Positions 34,825 through 44,164 of a DNA stretch of 64,000 bases are shown piece by piece. Under the pieces are notes generated by a model. The model was given only the letters and a program-made list of their open reading frames with translations. It had not been told where the DNA came from and ran no database searches. The position numbers and the translations under genes are program-made. Within the stretch, counting starts at the first letter, position 1. Every line of letters starts with the position of its first letter. This DNA is from Maritimibacter harenae (GTDB lineage: Bacteria; Pseudomonadota; Alphaproteobacteria; Rhodobacterales; Rhodobacteraceae): NCBI RefSeq assembly GCF_009882975.1, contig NZ_WTUX01000010.1:294367-358366 (forward strand), given 5' to 3'.

Positions 34825-35519
34825 CCGTCAAACTCGGCGTGCCCTCCAAGGGCCGGCTCATGGAAAAGACCTTCGACTGGTTCGCCGACCGCGGCGTGAC
34901 GCTGACGCGCACCGGGTCGGACCGGGAATACGCGGGCGCGGTGCACGGCATCGACGGGATCGAGCTCGTGCTGCTCTCGGCGGGCGAAATCCCCCGCGAA
35001 CTGGCTGCCGGGCGCATCCACCTGGGCGTGACCGGCTCCGATCTGGTGCGCGAGAAGCTGGGGCTCTGGGAAGAGAAGGTGGGCGAGCTCACCCCGATGG
35101 GCTTCGGCCATGCCGACCTCGTGATCGCCGTCCCCAAGGCATGGGTCGACGTGACCACGCTGGACGACCTCGACGCGGTCGCGGCCGCCTTCCGCCGCCA
35201 CCACGGCTTCCGCCTGCGCATCGCCACCAAGTACCACCGCCTGATCCGCGACTACCTGCGCGATCACGGGGTCGCCGACTACCAGCTCGTCGACAGCCAG
35301 GGCGCGACCGAGGGTACGGTGAAGAACGAAACCGCCGAGGCGATCGCGGACATCACCTCGACGGGCGAAACCCTGCGCGCCAACCACCTCAAGATCCTCT
35401 CGGGCGGCCCGGTCCACCGCAGTCAGGCCACGCTTTTCAAAAGCCGCAAGGCCGACTGGACGAAAGAGGACCGCTATACGCTGGCCGCCCTCAAGGACCG
35501 GCTCGGGATCGAGGACTGA
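34821..35519 (+). CDS. hisG: ATP phosphoribosyltransferase, short form
   Basis: HisG catalyses the first step of histidine synthesis, joining ATP and PRPP. The 232-residue length marks the short form, which needs HisZ. Diagnostic segments are LGVPSKGRLMEKTFDWF at the start, GVTGSDLVREKL, IATKYHRLIRDYL, and DSQGATEGTVKNETAEAIADI for the PRPP loop. It starts in an ATGA overlap with hisZ and is followed by an intergenic repeat. Confidence 0.96.
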   Translation: MTVKLGVPSKGRLMEKTFDWFADRGVTLTRTGSDREYAGAVHGIDGIELVLLSAGEIPRELAAGRIHLGVTGSDLVREKLGLWEEKVGELTPMGFGHADLVIAVPKAWVDVTTLDDLDAVAAAFRRHHGFRLRIATKYHRLIRDYLRDHGVADYQLVDSQGATEGTVKNETAEAIADITSTGETLRANHLKILSGGPVHRSQATLFKSRKADWTKEDRYTLAALKDRLGIED

Positions 35520-35520
35520 T

Positions 35521-35580
35521 CCCCTTCATCGTTCCCTAAATACTTCGGTGGGGGTGCGGGGGAGGCAGCGCCTCCCCCGC
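35521..35580 (-). repeat. Intergenic hairpin-tail repeat, copy B
   Basis: On the minus strand, GCGGGGGAGGC-GCT-GCCTCCCCCGC (35556-35580) forms a perfect 11-bp hairpin, followed by a tail reading GAAGTATTTAGGGAACGATG (35525-35544) and ending AAGGGG. It starts two bases after the hisG stop, on the opposite strand to the flanking genes, and may also end hisG transcription. Confidence 0.65.
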
Positions 35581-35651
35581 GTCGCGCCATCTCCTCACTG
35601 GCAGCGCACCGTCCGAGTCCCTATGTTTGCCGAAACGGACGAGGGAACGGG

Positions 35652-37067
35652 TTGGTTTTCAACGACATCGCAGACGGGATCGTTCGCCAGGTCGAGGCGG
35701 TCGGGAACAGCGTGAACGAGACGCTGTTCGAGCCGGTGATCCGGCTCGGCGTCACCGGGCTCAGCCGCTCGGGCAAGACCGTGTTCATCACCTCGCTGGT
35801 CGCGAACCTCATGAACCGGGACCGGATGCCGGGGTTCCTGCCGGCCGCCGAGGGCCGCATTCTGAGCGCGTTCCTGCAACCCCATCCCCACGCCCACGTG
35901 CCGCGCTTCGACTACGAATCGCACCTGTCGGCGATGACCGGGCCGGACCCGCACTGGCCGCAGTCGACCCGCGCGGTGAGCGAACTGCGGCTGTCGTTCC
36001 GGGTGAAGCCCGGCGGGCTCCTGTCCGGGATTCGCAGCCCGCGCACCGTGCATCTCGACATCGTGGACTATCCCGGCGAATGGCTTCTCGACCTCGCGCT
36101 TCTCGACCAGGACTTCGAAAGCTGGTCGGCCGACGCCATCGCGCGGGCCGAGCCGCGCGCGTTGGCCGCCCCCTTCCGCGCGGCGCTCGCGGAGACGGAT
36201 CCGGCGGCCGATTATGACGAGCAGGCCGCGCAGGGGCTGTCGGCCGCCTTCACCACCTATCTCAAGGCCGCGCGCGAGGCGGGTTTTTCCGACTGCACGC
36301 CGGGCCGCTTCCTGCTGCCGGGCGAGATGGAGGGTTCGCCCGCGCTCACCTTCGCGCCGCTCCCCAGGCCGGATCGCGCGCGCCGTGGCTCGCTCCACCG
36401 CGAATTCGAGCGCCGCTACGAGGCCTACAAGTCCACCGTGGTGAAGCCGTTCTTCCGCGACCATTTTTCCCGCATCGACCGGCAGGTCGTGCTCGTCGAC
36501 GTGCTGGGCGCGATCCATGCCGGCCCCGCCGCGCTCGAGGATCTGCGGCAGGCGATGGCCGAGATCCTGTCGGCCTTCCGCCCCGGCCGCAACGCGTTCC
36601 TGACCAGCCTGCTTCTGGGCCGGCGCGTCGAGAAGATCCTCTTCGCGGCCACCAAGGCGGACCATCTGCACCACCGCCAGCACCCGCAGCTCACCGCGAT
36701 CATGGGCGCGCTCATGCGCGAGGCGCGCGATCGCGCCGATTTCGCGGGGGCCGAGACGGGGGCCATGTCCATCGCGGCGCTTCGGACCACGGTCGAGGAG
36801 ACGCTCGAGCATGGCGGAGACACGCTCGACTGCGTGCGCGGGCGGCTGCTCGACACCGGCAAGCGCGCGGCCTTCTATCCCGGTGCGCTGCCCGAGGATC
36901 CCGCGCGGCTCCTCAAGCCCGCACGGGAAGGGGCCGACAGCTGGCTCGACGCCGATTACGGGATCATGCGCTTCGCCCCGGCCGAGATCACGCTCAAGCC
37001 CGGCGAGGGGCCGCCGCATATCCGGCTCGACCGGGCAGCGGAATTCCTGATCGGGGACAGGCTGTGA
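35652..37067 (+). CDS. YcjX-family P-loop NTPase
   Basis: This 471-residue protein belongs to the YcjX family (DUF463), with a Walker A segment GLSRSGKTVFITSLV near residue 35, HLDIVDYPGEWLLDL in the middle, and VLVDVLGAIHAGP. It is a predicted GTPase of the phage-shock/stress-associated ycjXF pair in gammaproteobacteria. The TTG start has GAGGG six bases before it. The gene overlaps a GNAT gene by four bases and shares an operon with a YcjF-like membrane protein, so the YcjX-YcjF pairing is kept here with a GNAT gene inserted between. Confidence 0.9.
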   Translation: MVFNDIADGIVRQVEAVGNSVNETLFEPVIRLGVTGLSRSGKTVFITSLVANLMNRDRMPGFLPAAEGRILSAFLQPHPHAHVPRFDYESHLSAMTGPDPHWPQSTRAVSELRLSFRVKPGGLLSGIRSPRTVHLDIVDYPGEWLLDLALLDQDFESWSADAIARAEPRALAAPFRAALAETDPAADYDEQAAQGLSAAFTTYLKAAREAGFSDCTPGRFLLPGEMEGSPALTFAPLPRPDRARRGSLHREFERRYEAYKSTVVKPFFRDHFSRIDRQVVLVDVLGAIHAGPAALEDLRQAMAEILSAFRPGRNAFLTSLLLGRRVEKILFAATKADHLHHRQHPQLTAIMGALMREARDRADFAGAETGAMSIAALRTTVEETLEHGGDTLDCVRGRLLDTGKRAAFYPGALPEDPARLLKPAREGADSWLDADYGIMRFAPAEITLKPGEGPPHIRLDRAAEFLIGDRL

Positions 37068-37501
37068 CCGGCCTGCGCATCACGCCGGCGCGGCCTTGGG
37101 ACACGCCTGCGCTCGCCCGAATCCTTTGGGATTTCGGGACCGAGGCCCCCTGGCTGCCCCGCACCCGCACCCGGCGCGACGAGATGCGCGCGCTGCGCCG
37201 GCTCGTCCGGCGGGGCCGGGTCCGGGTCGCCCGGCGCGGGCCGCGGGTGGTGGGTTTCATCGCGGTGGCCGACGGCGAGGTGCACGGGCTCTACCTTGAA
37301 CCCGGTGTGCGCGGGCGCGGCGTCGGGCACTGCCTGATCGCGGATGCACAGGCGCGCGCCGACCGGCTGGGTCTCTGGGCGCATGCCGCCAACCACCGGG
37401 CGCGCCGGTTCTACGCCGCCAACGGTTTTCGCCCCACGGCGATCGGCGACGGCAACGACGAGCGGCTCACCGAACTGCGTTTCGAATGGGAGAGGGCGTG
37501 A
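37064..37501 (+). CDS. GNAT-family N-acetyltransferase
   Basis: The 145-residue protein has the GNAT acetyl-CoA loop GLYLEPGVRGRGVGHCLIADA (about 76-96) and HAANHRARRFYAANGFRPTA near the C-terminus. The substrate is unknown. It starts with a GTG overlapping the YcjX stop (GTGA) and ends one base into the next ATG (TGATG), so it is tightly held between the ycjX and ycjF-like genes. Confidence 0.85.
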   Translation: MTGLRITPARPWDTPALARILWDFGTEAPWLPRTRTRRDEMRALRRLVRRGRVRVARRGPRVVGFIAVADGEVHGLYLEPGVRGRGVGHCLIADAQARADRLGLWAHAANHRARRFYAANGFRPTAIGDGNDERLTELRFEWERA

Positions 37502-38502
37502 TGGCCAAGGGACCCGTGCTGATCGACCTCGAGGAACAGGCGCCGTCGAAAGAGACGCCTGCCACCGCCCCGCCGGTCGAAGAGCCCGATTCCGCGCTGC
37601 CCGAGCCGCGCGCGATGGAGATCGCCGCCCGGATCGCGGCGCGCAAGCCCTCGCGCCTGGCCCGCTGGTTCTGGGCGCTGTTGCTTTCGGTGATCGGTTT
37701 CGCGGCCTCCGTCGCGGCATGGGATTTCGTTACCGGGCTCCTGGAGCGCAACCCGGTGCTGGGCCTCACCGCGACCGTGCTGGTCGTGGCCTTCCTGTTC
37801 GTCTGCCTTGTCATCGGCCTGCGCGAACTCGCGGCCTTCGCGCGGCTGCGCCGGGTGGACGACATCCACACGGACGCCGAAGCCGCCATCGCCCATGCCG
37901 ACCTCGCCGAGGCGCGCAAGGTGGTGGACAAGCTGCGCCGCCTTCTGCGCGGGCGCGACGAATTGCGTTGGGGGCTCGACCGGTTCGAGTCCCGCGAGGG
38001 CGAGGTGTTCGACGCCGACGGGCTCCTCCACCTCGCCGAGGCGGAACTCCTGGGACCGCTCGACGCCGCGGCCCGCCGGGAAATCGAGGTCGCCGCGCGG
38101 CAGGTGGCCACCGTGACCGCCATCGTGCCGCTGGCACTGGCCGACGTGGTGACGGCGCTTACCGCCAACATCCGCATGATCCGCCGGATCGCCGAGATAT
38201 ACGGCGGCCGGTCCGGCGCGCTGGGTGCCTGGCGGCTCACCCGCGCGGTGATGACGCATCTGGTCGCGACCGGCGCCGTCGCCGTGGGCGATGACCTGAT
38301 TCACTCGGTCGCTGGCGGCACGGCGCTGTCGCGCATCTCGCGGCGCTTCGGCGAAGGCGTGGTGAACGGTGCGCTCACAGCCCGCGTCGGCGTGGCTGCG
38401 ATGGAAGTGTGCCGGCCGCTTCCCTTCATGCGCGCGAAGAAGCCCGCCGTCACGCGGTTGGTGCAGCGCGCCCTGACCGGGCTTTTCGGGCAGAAAGGGT
38501 GA
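37501..38502 (+). CDS. YcjF/TIGR01620-family membrane protein
   Basis: This 333-residue protein has a charged N-terminus (1-55), two membrane helices at about 60-80 and 85-110, and a DUF697-like C-terminal region (VVTALTANIRMIRRIAEIYGGRSGALGAWRL). It matches the YcjF/TIGR01620 family, which accompanies YcjX. A GAGAGGG ribosome site precedes the ATG. It is the last gene of the ycjX-GNAT-ycjF unit. Confidence 0.88.
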   Translation: MAKGPVLIDLEEQAPSKETPATAPPVEEPDSALPEPRAMEIAARIAARKPSRLARWFWALLLSVIGFAASVAAWDFVTGLLERNPVLGLTATVLVVAFLFVCLVIGLRELAAFARLRRVDDIHTDAEAAIAHADLAEARKVVDKLRRLLRGRDELRWGLDRFESREGEVFDADGLLHLAEAELLGPLDAAARREIEVAARQVATVTAIVPLALADVVTALTANIRMIRRIAEIYGGRSGALGAWRLTRAVMTHLVATGAVAVGDDLIHSVAGGTALSRISRRFGEGVVNGALTARVGVAAMEVCRPLPFMRAKKPAVTRLVQRALTGLFGQKG

Positions 38503-38521
38503 GGGCAGGGCGGTTGCCCTC
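38501..38521 (+). other. Hairpin after the YcjF-like gene
   Basis: GAGGGCA (38501-38507) and TGCCCTC (38515-38521) form a 7-bp stem overlapping the stop codon. No T-run follows. The rest of the 180-base gap before ileS shows no gene, and I see no T-box or leader peptide there. Confidence 0.35.
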
Positions 38522-38682
38522 GGCCGGGCGACCGGCTATCACCCCGCCCATGATGCATCGGGCGATCATCATTCGAATTACGGGCCCGGCTCTCTGATAA
38601 AGAGACGCCGGGACAAGGCGTATGGACCCCGCGCCGCCCTTATCCTACACACCACCCGACCGAATTCGAAGGACCTGAGGCC

Positions 38683-41673
38683 ATGTGCGCCGATACGCCC
38701 GACTACAAAGATACTCTGAACCTCCCCGAAACCGATTTCCCGATGCGCGCGGGTCTGCCCAAGCGCGAGCCCGGCTGGCTCGAGCGTTGGGAAAGGATCG
38801 GGGTCTACGACCGCCTGCGCGAAAAAGAGGGGCGTCCGCCCTTCACGCTTCACGACGGCCCTCCCTACGCGAACGGCCACCTGCACATCGGCCACGCGCT
38901 GAACAAGATCCTCAAGGACATGATCGTGCGCAGCCAGCAGATGCTGGGCCACGACGCGCGCTACGTGCCGGGCTGGGATTGCCACGGTCTTCCGATCGAG
39001 TGGAAGATCGAGGAGCAGTACCGCAAGAAGGGCATGGACAAGGACAAGGTTCCGGTCATCGACTTCCGGCAGGAGTGCCGCAAATTCGCCGACGGCTGGA
39101 TCGACATCCAGCGCGACGAGTTCAAGCGGCTGGGCGTGACCGGCAACTGGGCCGACCCCTACCTCACGATGGACTACCACGCCGAGGCGGTGATCGCGGA
39201 AGAGTTCATGAAGTTCCTCATGAACGGCACGCTCTACCAGGGCTCCAAGCCCGTCATGTGGTCGCCGATCGAGAAGACCGCGCTGGCCGAGGCCGAGGTC
39301 GAGTACCACGACAAGGAAAGCTTCACGATCTGGGTGAAATTCCCGGTGATCGATTTCAACGTGCCCGACGAAGACCGCATGTCCGAGGAAGAGACCCCGG
39401 AGATGCGCGAAGCCGTGGCACAGACCATCGCGGAGACGCGCGAGAAATTCCTGGGCGCCAACGTGGTGATCTGGACCACCACGCCCTGGACGATCCCCTC
39501 CAACAAGGCGGTCGTCTTCGGCGCGGACTACGACTACGGCCTCTACGAAGTCGTCGACACGCCCGAGGAATGCTGGGCCAGCAAGGGTGAGCGCTACATC
39601 CTTGCCGACAAGCTGGCCGCGCAGACCTTCGCCAAGGCACGGCTCGAGGAAGGGCAGTGGAAGCGCGTCTCCGACGTGACCGCGCACCAGCTGGCCGCGA
39701 TGACGCTCGCCCACCCGCTGGCGGGTGCCGAGGGCTCGAAGGGCGAATGGGACGATCCGCGCGACTTCCGCGCCGCCGACTTCGTCACCGACGAGGAAGG
39801 CACCGGCTTCGTCCACTGTGCGCCTTCCCACGGGATGGAGGAATACGAACTCTACCGGGACCTCGGGATGCTCGACCAGGTCATCACCTACAACGTGATG
39901 GACGACGGCGGCTTCCGCGAGGATCTGCCGTTCTTCGGGGGCACCTACATCCTCAGCCGCAAGGGCGGCGAGGGGAACGCGAACAAGACGATCATCGACA
40001 AGCTCGTCGAGGTCGGCGGACTGCTGGCGCGCGGCAAGATCAAGCACAGCTACCCGCACAGCTGGCGCTCCAAGGCGCCGGTGATCTACCGCAACACCTC
40101 GCAGTGGTTCGCGGCCGTCGACCGCAAGCTCGACGACGGGATGGGCGAATACGGCGACACGATCCGCGAACGCGCGCTGACCTCGATCGACAAGCTGGTG
40201 AAATGGACGCCCCGGACCGGGCGCAACCGGCTTTATTCCATGATCGAGGCGCGGCCCGACTGGGTGCTGTCGCGCCAACGCGCCTGGGGCGTGCCGCTGA
40301 CCTGCTTCACGAAGAAGGGTGCGCTGCCGACCGATCCGGACTTCCTGCTGCGCGACGACACGGTGAACGCGCGCGTGGTGGCGGCGTTCGAAGAACGCGG
40401 CGCGGATGTCTGGTACGAGGACGGCTTCAAAGCGCGCGTGCTCGACGGCATCGTGAACCCGGACGACTACGAGCAGGTCTTCGACGTGCTCGACGTGTGG
40501 TTCGACAGCGGGTCGACCCACGCCTTCGTGCTGCGCGACCGCCCGGACGGGACGAAGGACGGCATCGCCGACCTCTACCTCGAAGGCACCGACCAGCACC
40601 GCGGCTGGTTCCACTCGTCGCTTCTGCAGGCCTGCGGCACCAAGGGCCGCGCGCCCTACCGGGGCGTGCTGACACACGGCTTCACGCTCGACGAGAAGGG
40701 CATGAAGATGTCCAAGTCGCTGGGCAACACCATCGTGCCCGAGGAAGTCACCAAGCAATACGGCGCGGATATCCTGCGCCTCTGGGTGGCGCAGTCGGAT
40801 TACACGAACGACCAGCGGATCGGGCCCGAGATCCTGAAGGGCACCGCCGACAGCTACCGCCGCCTGCGCAACACCATGCGCTTCCTGCTGGGCAACCTCG
40901 CCGGCTTCTCGGACGACGAGAAGGTCGATCCGGCCGACATGCCGGAGCTGGAGCGCTGGGTGCTGCACCGGGTGGCCGAGCTCGACGAGGTCGTGCGCCG
41001 GGGATTCGCCGAGTACGACTTCCAGGGCATGTTCCAGCAGGTCTTCAACTTCGCGACCGTGGAGCTGAGCTCGTTCTACTTCGATGTGCGCAAGGATGCG
41101 CTCTACTGCGATGCCACGGATTCGCTCGAACGCCGTGCGGCACGCACCGTGCTCGACATCCTGTTCCACCGGCTCGTCACCTGGCTGGCCCCGATCCTCG
41201 TCTTCACGATGGAAGAGGTCTGGCTGGAGCGGTTCCCGGGCGACGACAGCTCGGTCCACCTCGTCGATATCCCCGGCACGCCCGCGGCGTGGAAGGATGC
41301 TGGGCTGGCCGACAAGTGGGCCGGCATCCGCAAGGTGCGCCGCGTGGTGACCGCCGCGCTCGAGGTGCAGCGGCGCGAGAAGGTCATCGGCGCCTCTCTC
41401 GAGGCTGCGCCGGTGGTGCATGTCGAGGACGCCGACCTGGCTCACGCGCTGGGCACGGTCGATTTCGCCGATATCTGCATCACCTCGGACGTGTCGGTCA
41501 CGACCGACCCGGCGCCGAACGAGGCCTACCGCCTGCCCGAGGTTTCGGGCGTCGCGGTGGTCTTCGAAACCGCCGACGGCGAGAAGTGCCAGCGCTGCTG
41601 GAAGATCCTGCCGGACGTGGGCACCCACAAGCACGAAGGCGTCTGCCACCGCTGCGACGCGGCGCTGGGGTGA
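38683..41673 (+). CDS. ileS: Isoleucine-tRNA ligase
   Basis: The 996-residue class I synthetase charges tRNA-Ile. It has the HIGH motif at residues 68-71 within PPYANGHLHIGHALNK and KMSKS at 675-679. An editing domain lies at about 200-440 (WTTTPWTIPSNKAV). A C-terminal zinc site is CQRCWK with CHRC at the end. This is the form with the C-terminal zinc ribbon. The gene overlaps ogt by four bases (GTGA). Confidence 0.97.
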   Translation: MCADTPDYKDTLNLPETDFPMRAGLPKREPGWLERWERIGVYDRLREKEGRPPFTLHDGPPYANGHLHIGHALNKILKDMIVRSQQMLGHDARYVPGWDCHGLPIEWKIEEQYRKKGMDKDKVPVIDFRQECRKFADGWIDIQRDEFKRLGVTGNWADPYLTMDYHAEAVIAEEFMKFLMNGTLYQGSKPVMWSPIEKTALAEAEVEYHDKESFTIWVKFPVIDFNVPDEDRMSEEETPEMREAVAQTIAETREKFLGANVVIWTTTPWTIPSNKAVVFGADYDYGLYEVVDTPEECWASKGERYILADKLAAQTFAKARLEEGQWKRVSDVTAHQLAAMTLAHPLAGAEGSKGEWDDPRDFRAADFVTDEEGTGFVHCAPSHGMEEYELYRDLGMLDQVITYNVMDDGGFREDLPFFGGTYILSRKGGEGNANKTIIDKLVEVGGLLARGKIKHSYPHSWRSKAPVIYRNTSQWFAAVDRKLDDGMGEYGDTIRERALTSIDKLVKWTPRTGRNRLYSMIEARPDWVLSRQRAWGVPLTCFTKKGALPTDPDFLLRDDTVNARVVAAFEERGADVWYEDGFKARVLDGIVNPDDYEQVFDVLDVWFDSGSTHAFVLRDRPDGTKDGIADLYLEGTDQHRGWFHSSLLQACGTKGRAPYRGVLTHGFTLDEKGMKMSKSLGNTIVPEEVTKQYGADILRLWVAQSDYTNDQRIGPEILKGTADSYRRLRNTMRFLLGNLAGFSDDEKVDPADMPELERWVLHRVAELDEVVRRGFAEYDFQGMFQQVFNFATVELSSFYFDVRKDALYCDATDSLERRAARTVLDILFHRLVTWLAPILVFTMEEVWLERFPGDDSSVHLVDIPGTPAAWKDAGLADKWAGIRKVRRVVTAALEVQRREKVIGASLEAAPVVHVEDADLAHALGTVDFADICITSDVSVTTDPAPNEAYRLPEVSGVAVVFETADGEKCQRCWKILPDVGTHKHEGVCHRCDAALG

Positions 41674-42122
41674 CCATCCGCGTCGAGAGCCCGGTTGGCC
41701 CGCTTTTTGTGAGCGAAGCCGACGGGGCGATCACGCGGGTCTCCTGGCAGGCCGGCAAGGTCGGGGAAGAGACCCCGCTTCTCGCCCGGGCGCGGGCGCA
41801 ACTGGCCGAGTATTTCGACGGCAAGCGGCAGGCGTTCAACCTGCCGCTTCGCGTTTCTGGCTCAGCGTTCCAGCAAGAGGTCTGCGCCGCGATGTCCGCG
41901 ATCCCCTTCGGCGAGACGCGCACCTATGGTGAGATCGCGCGCGGGCTGGGCGTTCCGGCCCAGGCGGTCGGACAGGCCTGCGGCGCGAACCCGGTGCCCG
42001 TGGTCATTCCCTGCCATCGCGTGCTGGGCGCCACGTCGCTGGGCGGCTACTCGGGCGAGGGCGGGGTGGAGACCAAGGTCTGGCTCCTTCGCCACGAAGG
42101 GGCGGGCGGCCTTCTGATCTGA
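41670..42122 (+). CDS. ogt: Methylated-DNA-protein-cysteine methyltransferase
   Basis: The 150-residue protein repairs O6-alkylguanine by transfer of the alkyl group to Cys115 in VVIPCHRVLG. It also shows FQQEVCAAMSAIPFGETRTYGEIA, with the usual helix-turn-helix, and LGGYSGEGGVETK. There is no AraC-like extension, so it is the Ogt type. The start is a GTG overlapping the ileS stop. One point to note is the stretch AVGQACGANPVP, in which the usual AVG-x-A-x-x-x-N-P pattern is intact. Confidence 0.93.
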   Translation: MTIRVESPVGPLFVSEADGAITRVSWQAGKVGEETPLLARARAQLAEYFDGKRQAFNLPLRVSGSAFQQEVCAAMSAIPFGETRTYGEIARGLGVPAQAVGQACGANPVPVVIPCHRVLGATSLGGYSGEGGVETKVWLLRHEGAGGLLI

Positions 42123-42193
42123 GCCGCGGGCGTGGCGCGGCTTGACCGCCGCACGCCCCGGGGCTAGGGCGAGGCACAGCCAAGGAGACACCC

Positions 42194-43066
42194 ATGCCCA
42201 CCTGGACCGCCCTGACCACATTGAAAGGCAAGACCTCTGCCGAAGCGCTGGGCGAGGCGATGGAAAGCCTGACCCCGGAACCCACCGGCGTCGGGGTCTT
42301 CGAGCTCGAGGACGACAGCGGCCTTTGGGAGGTCGGCGGGTATTTCACCGAGGAACCCGACCGTGCCGGGCTCGCCCTCCTGTCGGCGATGTACGAGGCG
42401 CGCGAATTCGTGATCTCCGAGCTGCCCGAGATCGACTGGGTCGCGCACGTGAAGCGCGAACTGCAGCCGGTCGAGGCCGGGCGCTTCTTCGTCTACGGCA
42501 GCCACGATGCCGATCGCCTGCCCCCCGACCGGGTGGGGCTGAAGATCGAGGCGTCGATGGCCTTCGGCACCGGCCATCATGGCACCACATTGGGCTGCCT
42601 GAAGGCGCTGGATCGCTGCGCCACGGCGGGGATTGTGGCACGGAATGTGGCGGATATCGGCTGCGGCACCGCCGTGCTGGCGATGGCGGCTGCCAAGATC
42701 TGGCCCAATCCCGTCATCGCCTCGGACATCGATGCGGTGGCCGTGGACGTGGCCCGCGCCAACGTGCGCGCCAACGGTCTGGAGGACCGGGTCCACGTGG
42801 TCGAGGCCGCCGGTTTCGACCACCCCGACCTGGAGCAGGGGCAGCCCTTCGACCTGGTTTTCGCCAATATCCTCAAGGGGCCGCTGATCGGTCTCGCGCC
42901 CGACATGGGCCGCGTCACCGCCCCGGGCGGGCGGGCGATCCTGTCGGGCATCCTGAACCCCCAGGCGTCCGAGGTCATCGCGGCCTACGAGGCGGCCGGA
43001 TTCCGGCTCGATGCGCGTGACGAAATTGGGGATTGGACGACGCTGGTCGTAGAAAAATTAGCCTAA
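42194..43066 (+). CDS. prmA: Ribosomal protein L11 methyltransferase
   Basis: The 290-residue SAM-dependent enzyme trimethylates ribosomal protein L11. It has FGTGHHGTT (substrate-side loop at about 117-125), DIGCGTAVLAMAAAK (SAM motif I), IASDID (motif II), and FANILKGPL, which replaces the usual NPPY-like motif in PrmA. AAGGAGACACCC precedes the ATG. Confidence 0.92.
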   Translation: MPTWTALTTLKGKTSAEALGEAMESLTPEPTGVGVFELEDDSGLWEVGGYFTEEPDRAGLALLSAMYEAREFVISELPEIDWVAHVKRELQPVEAGRFFVYGSHDADRLPPDRVGLKIEASMAFGTGHHGTTLGCLKALDRCATAGIVARNVADIGCGTAVLAMAAAKIWPNPVIASDIDAVAVDVARANVRANGLEDRVHVVEAAGFDHPDLEQGQPFDLVFANILKGPLIGLAPDMGRVTAPGGRAILSGILNPQASEVIAAYEAAGFRLDARDEIGDWTTLVVEKLA

Positions 43067-43114
43067 TTTCGAGCGGTTCAGGTCTCATTCAGGCCCGATT
43101 TTTCACTACTAATG

Positions 43115-43130
43115 TGAACAGATCAGTTCA
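43115..43130. promoter_or_regulatory. Near-palindrome upstream of 43147 gene
   Basis: TGAACAGATCAGTTCA is a 16-base inverted repeat with one mismatched pair, 16 bases before the next start codon. It could be an operator, but no regulator is suggested. It is not a LexA site, because the alphaproteobacterial LexA box is a direct repeat with a seven-base spacer. Confidence 0.3.
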
Positions 43131-43146
43131 TAGAAGGCCAGACACC

Positions 43147-43554
43147 ATGGCGGATATGAAGCAAGACGAGTTCTACCGCCGCCTTGAAGGCATCGAGCGC
43201 AAGCACAAGACCCTCTCCGGCGGCTACGTGCGCCTCGAAGAGCGCAACGGCATCCTGACGCCGGTGCAGAAGGTGCGCCCCAAGCGCGCCTTCCCGTGGC
43301 GCGGCCTGTTTCTCGTCGCGCTGGCCTTCATTCTGTTCAAGGCGACGCTGTTCGCCCACCTCGGTCCCATCGGCTACATCAGGAACCACGCGGAGCTCGA
43401 ACAGGGCGGCGTGGTGGAGCGCATGGGCGCCTGGATCCTGCGCCCGGACCCGGTCACGATCTTCATTGCCGACAAGATCGACCCGGTGGTCAACGCCTTC
43501 AACTTCCTCGACCGGGACACGATCGTGGACCAGGAAACCTACCTCGACCGCTGA
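43147..43554 (+). CDS. Single-helix membrane protein, unknown
   Basis: The 135-residue protein has a polar N-terminus (1-50), one hydrophobic helix at about 55-72 (GLFLVALAFILFKATLF), and a C-terminal region of about 60 residues. It contains repeated DPV motifs (RPDPVTIFIADKIDPVVNAF). Such proteins are found in many Rhodobacteraceae without known function, as far as I recall. The ATG at 43147 lies 8 bases after a GAAGG. It is followed, two bases after its stop, by the end of a convergent gene. Confidence 0.65.
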   Translation: MADMKQDEFYRRLEGIERKHKTLSGGYVRLEERNGILTPVQKVRPKRAFPWRGLFLVALAFILFKATLFAHLGPIGYIRNHAELEQGGVVERMGAWILRPDPVTIFIADKIDPVVNAFNFLDRDTIVDQETYLDR

Positions 43555-43556
43555 AT

Positions 43557-44102
43557 TCAGGACAGGTCGATTTCCACCAGCCCCAGCTTGCGCGCGCTCT
43601 CGGTCGACAGGATCGCCGAGTTGAGCCCGTTGTCGATCTGGTAGCTCCGGATCGCGCGCCGGGTGGCGGCATCGAGCGTGCCGGAGGCCGGACCGTCGTA
43701 GAGCCCGCGCGCCGAAAGGGCGCGCTGGATCGAGGCGATGAACTCAGGGGTCCAGCGTGGCGGGCACGGGGTCTCGAAATAGATCGACTCACGCCCGTCG
43801 ACGATGCGCGCCTCGGTGACGGTTTCGTACTTCGCCGGCGCGATGATGTTGCCCTCGGGGCCGATCTCGGCCTCCTTCACCAGCTTGTGCTCTGTGACCT
43901 GTTCCACGGTGGCCGGGGTCACGTCCTTGCCGTAGCAGGCGCCGGGCCGGGCGCCGGGAGGACCGAGGGTGAAGTCGGTGATGATCTCCTCGTCCCCGAA
44001 ATCGGCGCGCGTCACCTCCTGCCCCGTGGGTGCGGGGGTGCAGGCCGACAGCGCGAGACACAGCAAGGCTGCACCCGGCGGGGCATGGAAGATGCGAAAC
44101 AT
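43557..44102 (-). CDS. Peptidoglycan-binding lipoprotein
   Basis: The 181-residue protein has a lipoprotein signal with LALSAC (Cys21) and a C-terminal peptidoglycan-binding domain of the PG_binding_1 type (residues 120-180, IQRALSARGLYDGPASGTLDAATRRAIRSYQ). The middle (residues 50-110) carries an unrecognised region with two cysteines (GACYGKDVTPATVEQVTEHK and ETPCPP). It probably tethers the envelope to the cell wall. It converges with the 43147 gene and stands alone upstream. Confidence 0.8.
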   Translation of the reverse strand: MFRIFHAPPGAALLCLALSACTPAPTGQEVTRADFGDEEIITDFTLGPPGARPGACYGKDVTPATVEQVTEHKLVKEAEIGPEGNIIAPAKYETVTEARIVDGRESIYFETPCPPRWTPEFIASIQRALSARGLYDGPASGTLDAATRRAIRSYQIDNGLNSAILSTESARKLGLVEIDLS

Positions 44103-44164
44103 ACTGCTCGTTGTCCTTCTGGCGGACGGTTTTGGCGCAGAATAGCGTGATTTGTGGAATCGCG

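Noticed and set aside
38502-38683. T-box or leader peptide before ileS
   Set aside because: No specifier loop, T-box sequence or Ile-rich leader is visible, and T-boxes are not expected in this group.
43115-43130. GAAC...GTTC repeat as a LexA site
   Set aside because: The half-sites are inverted and six bases apart; the alphaproteobacterial LexA box is a direct repeat with a seven-base gap.
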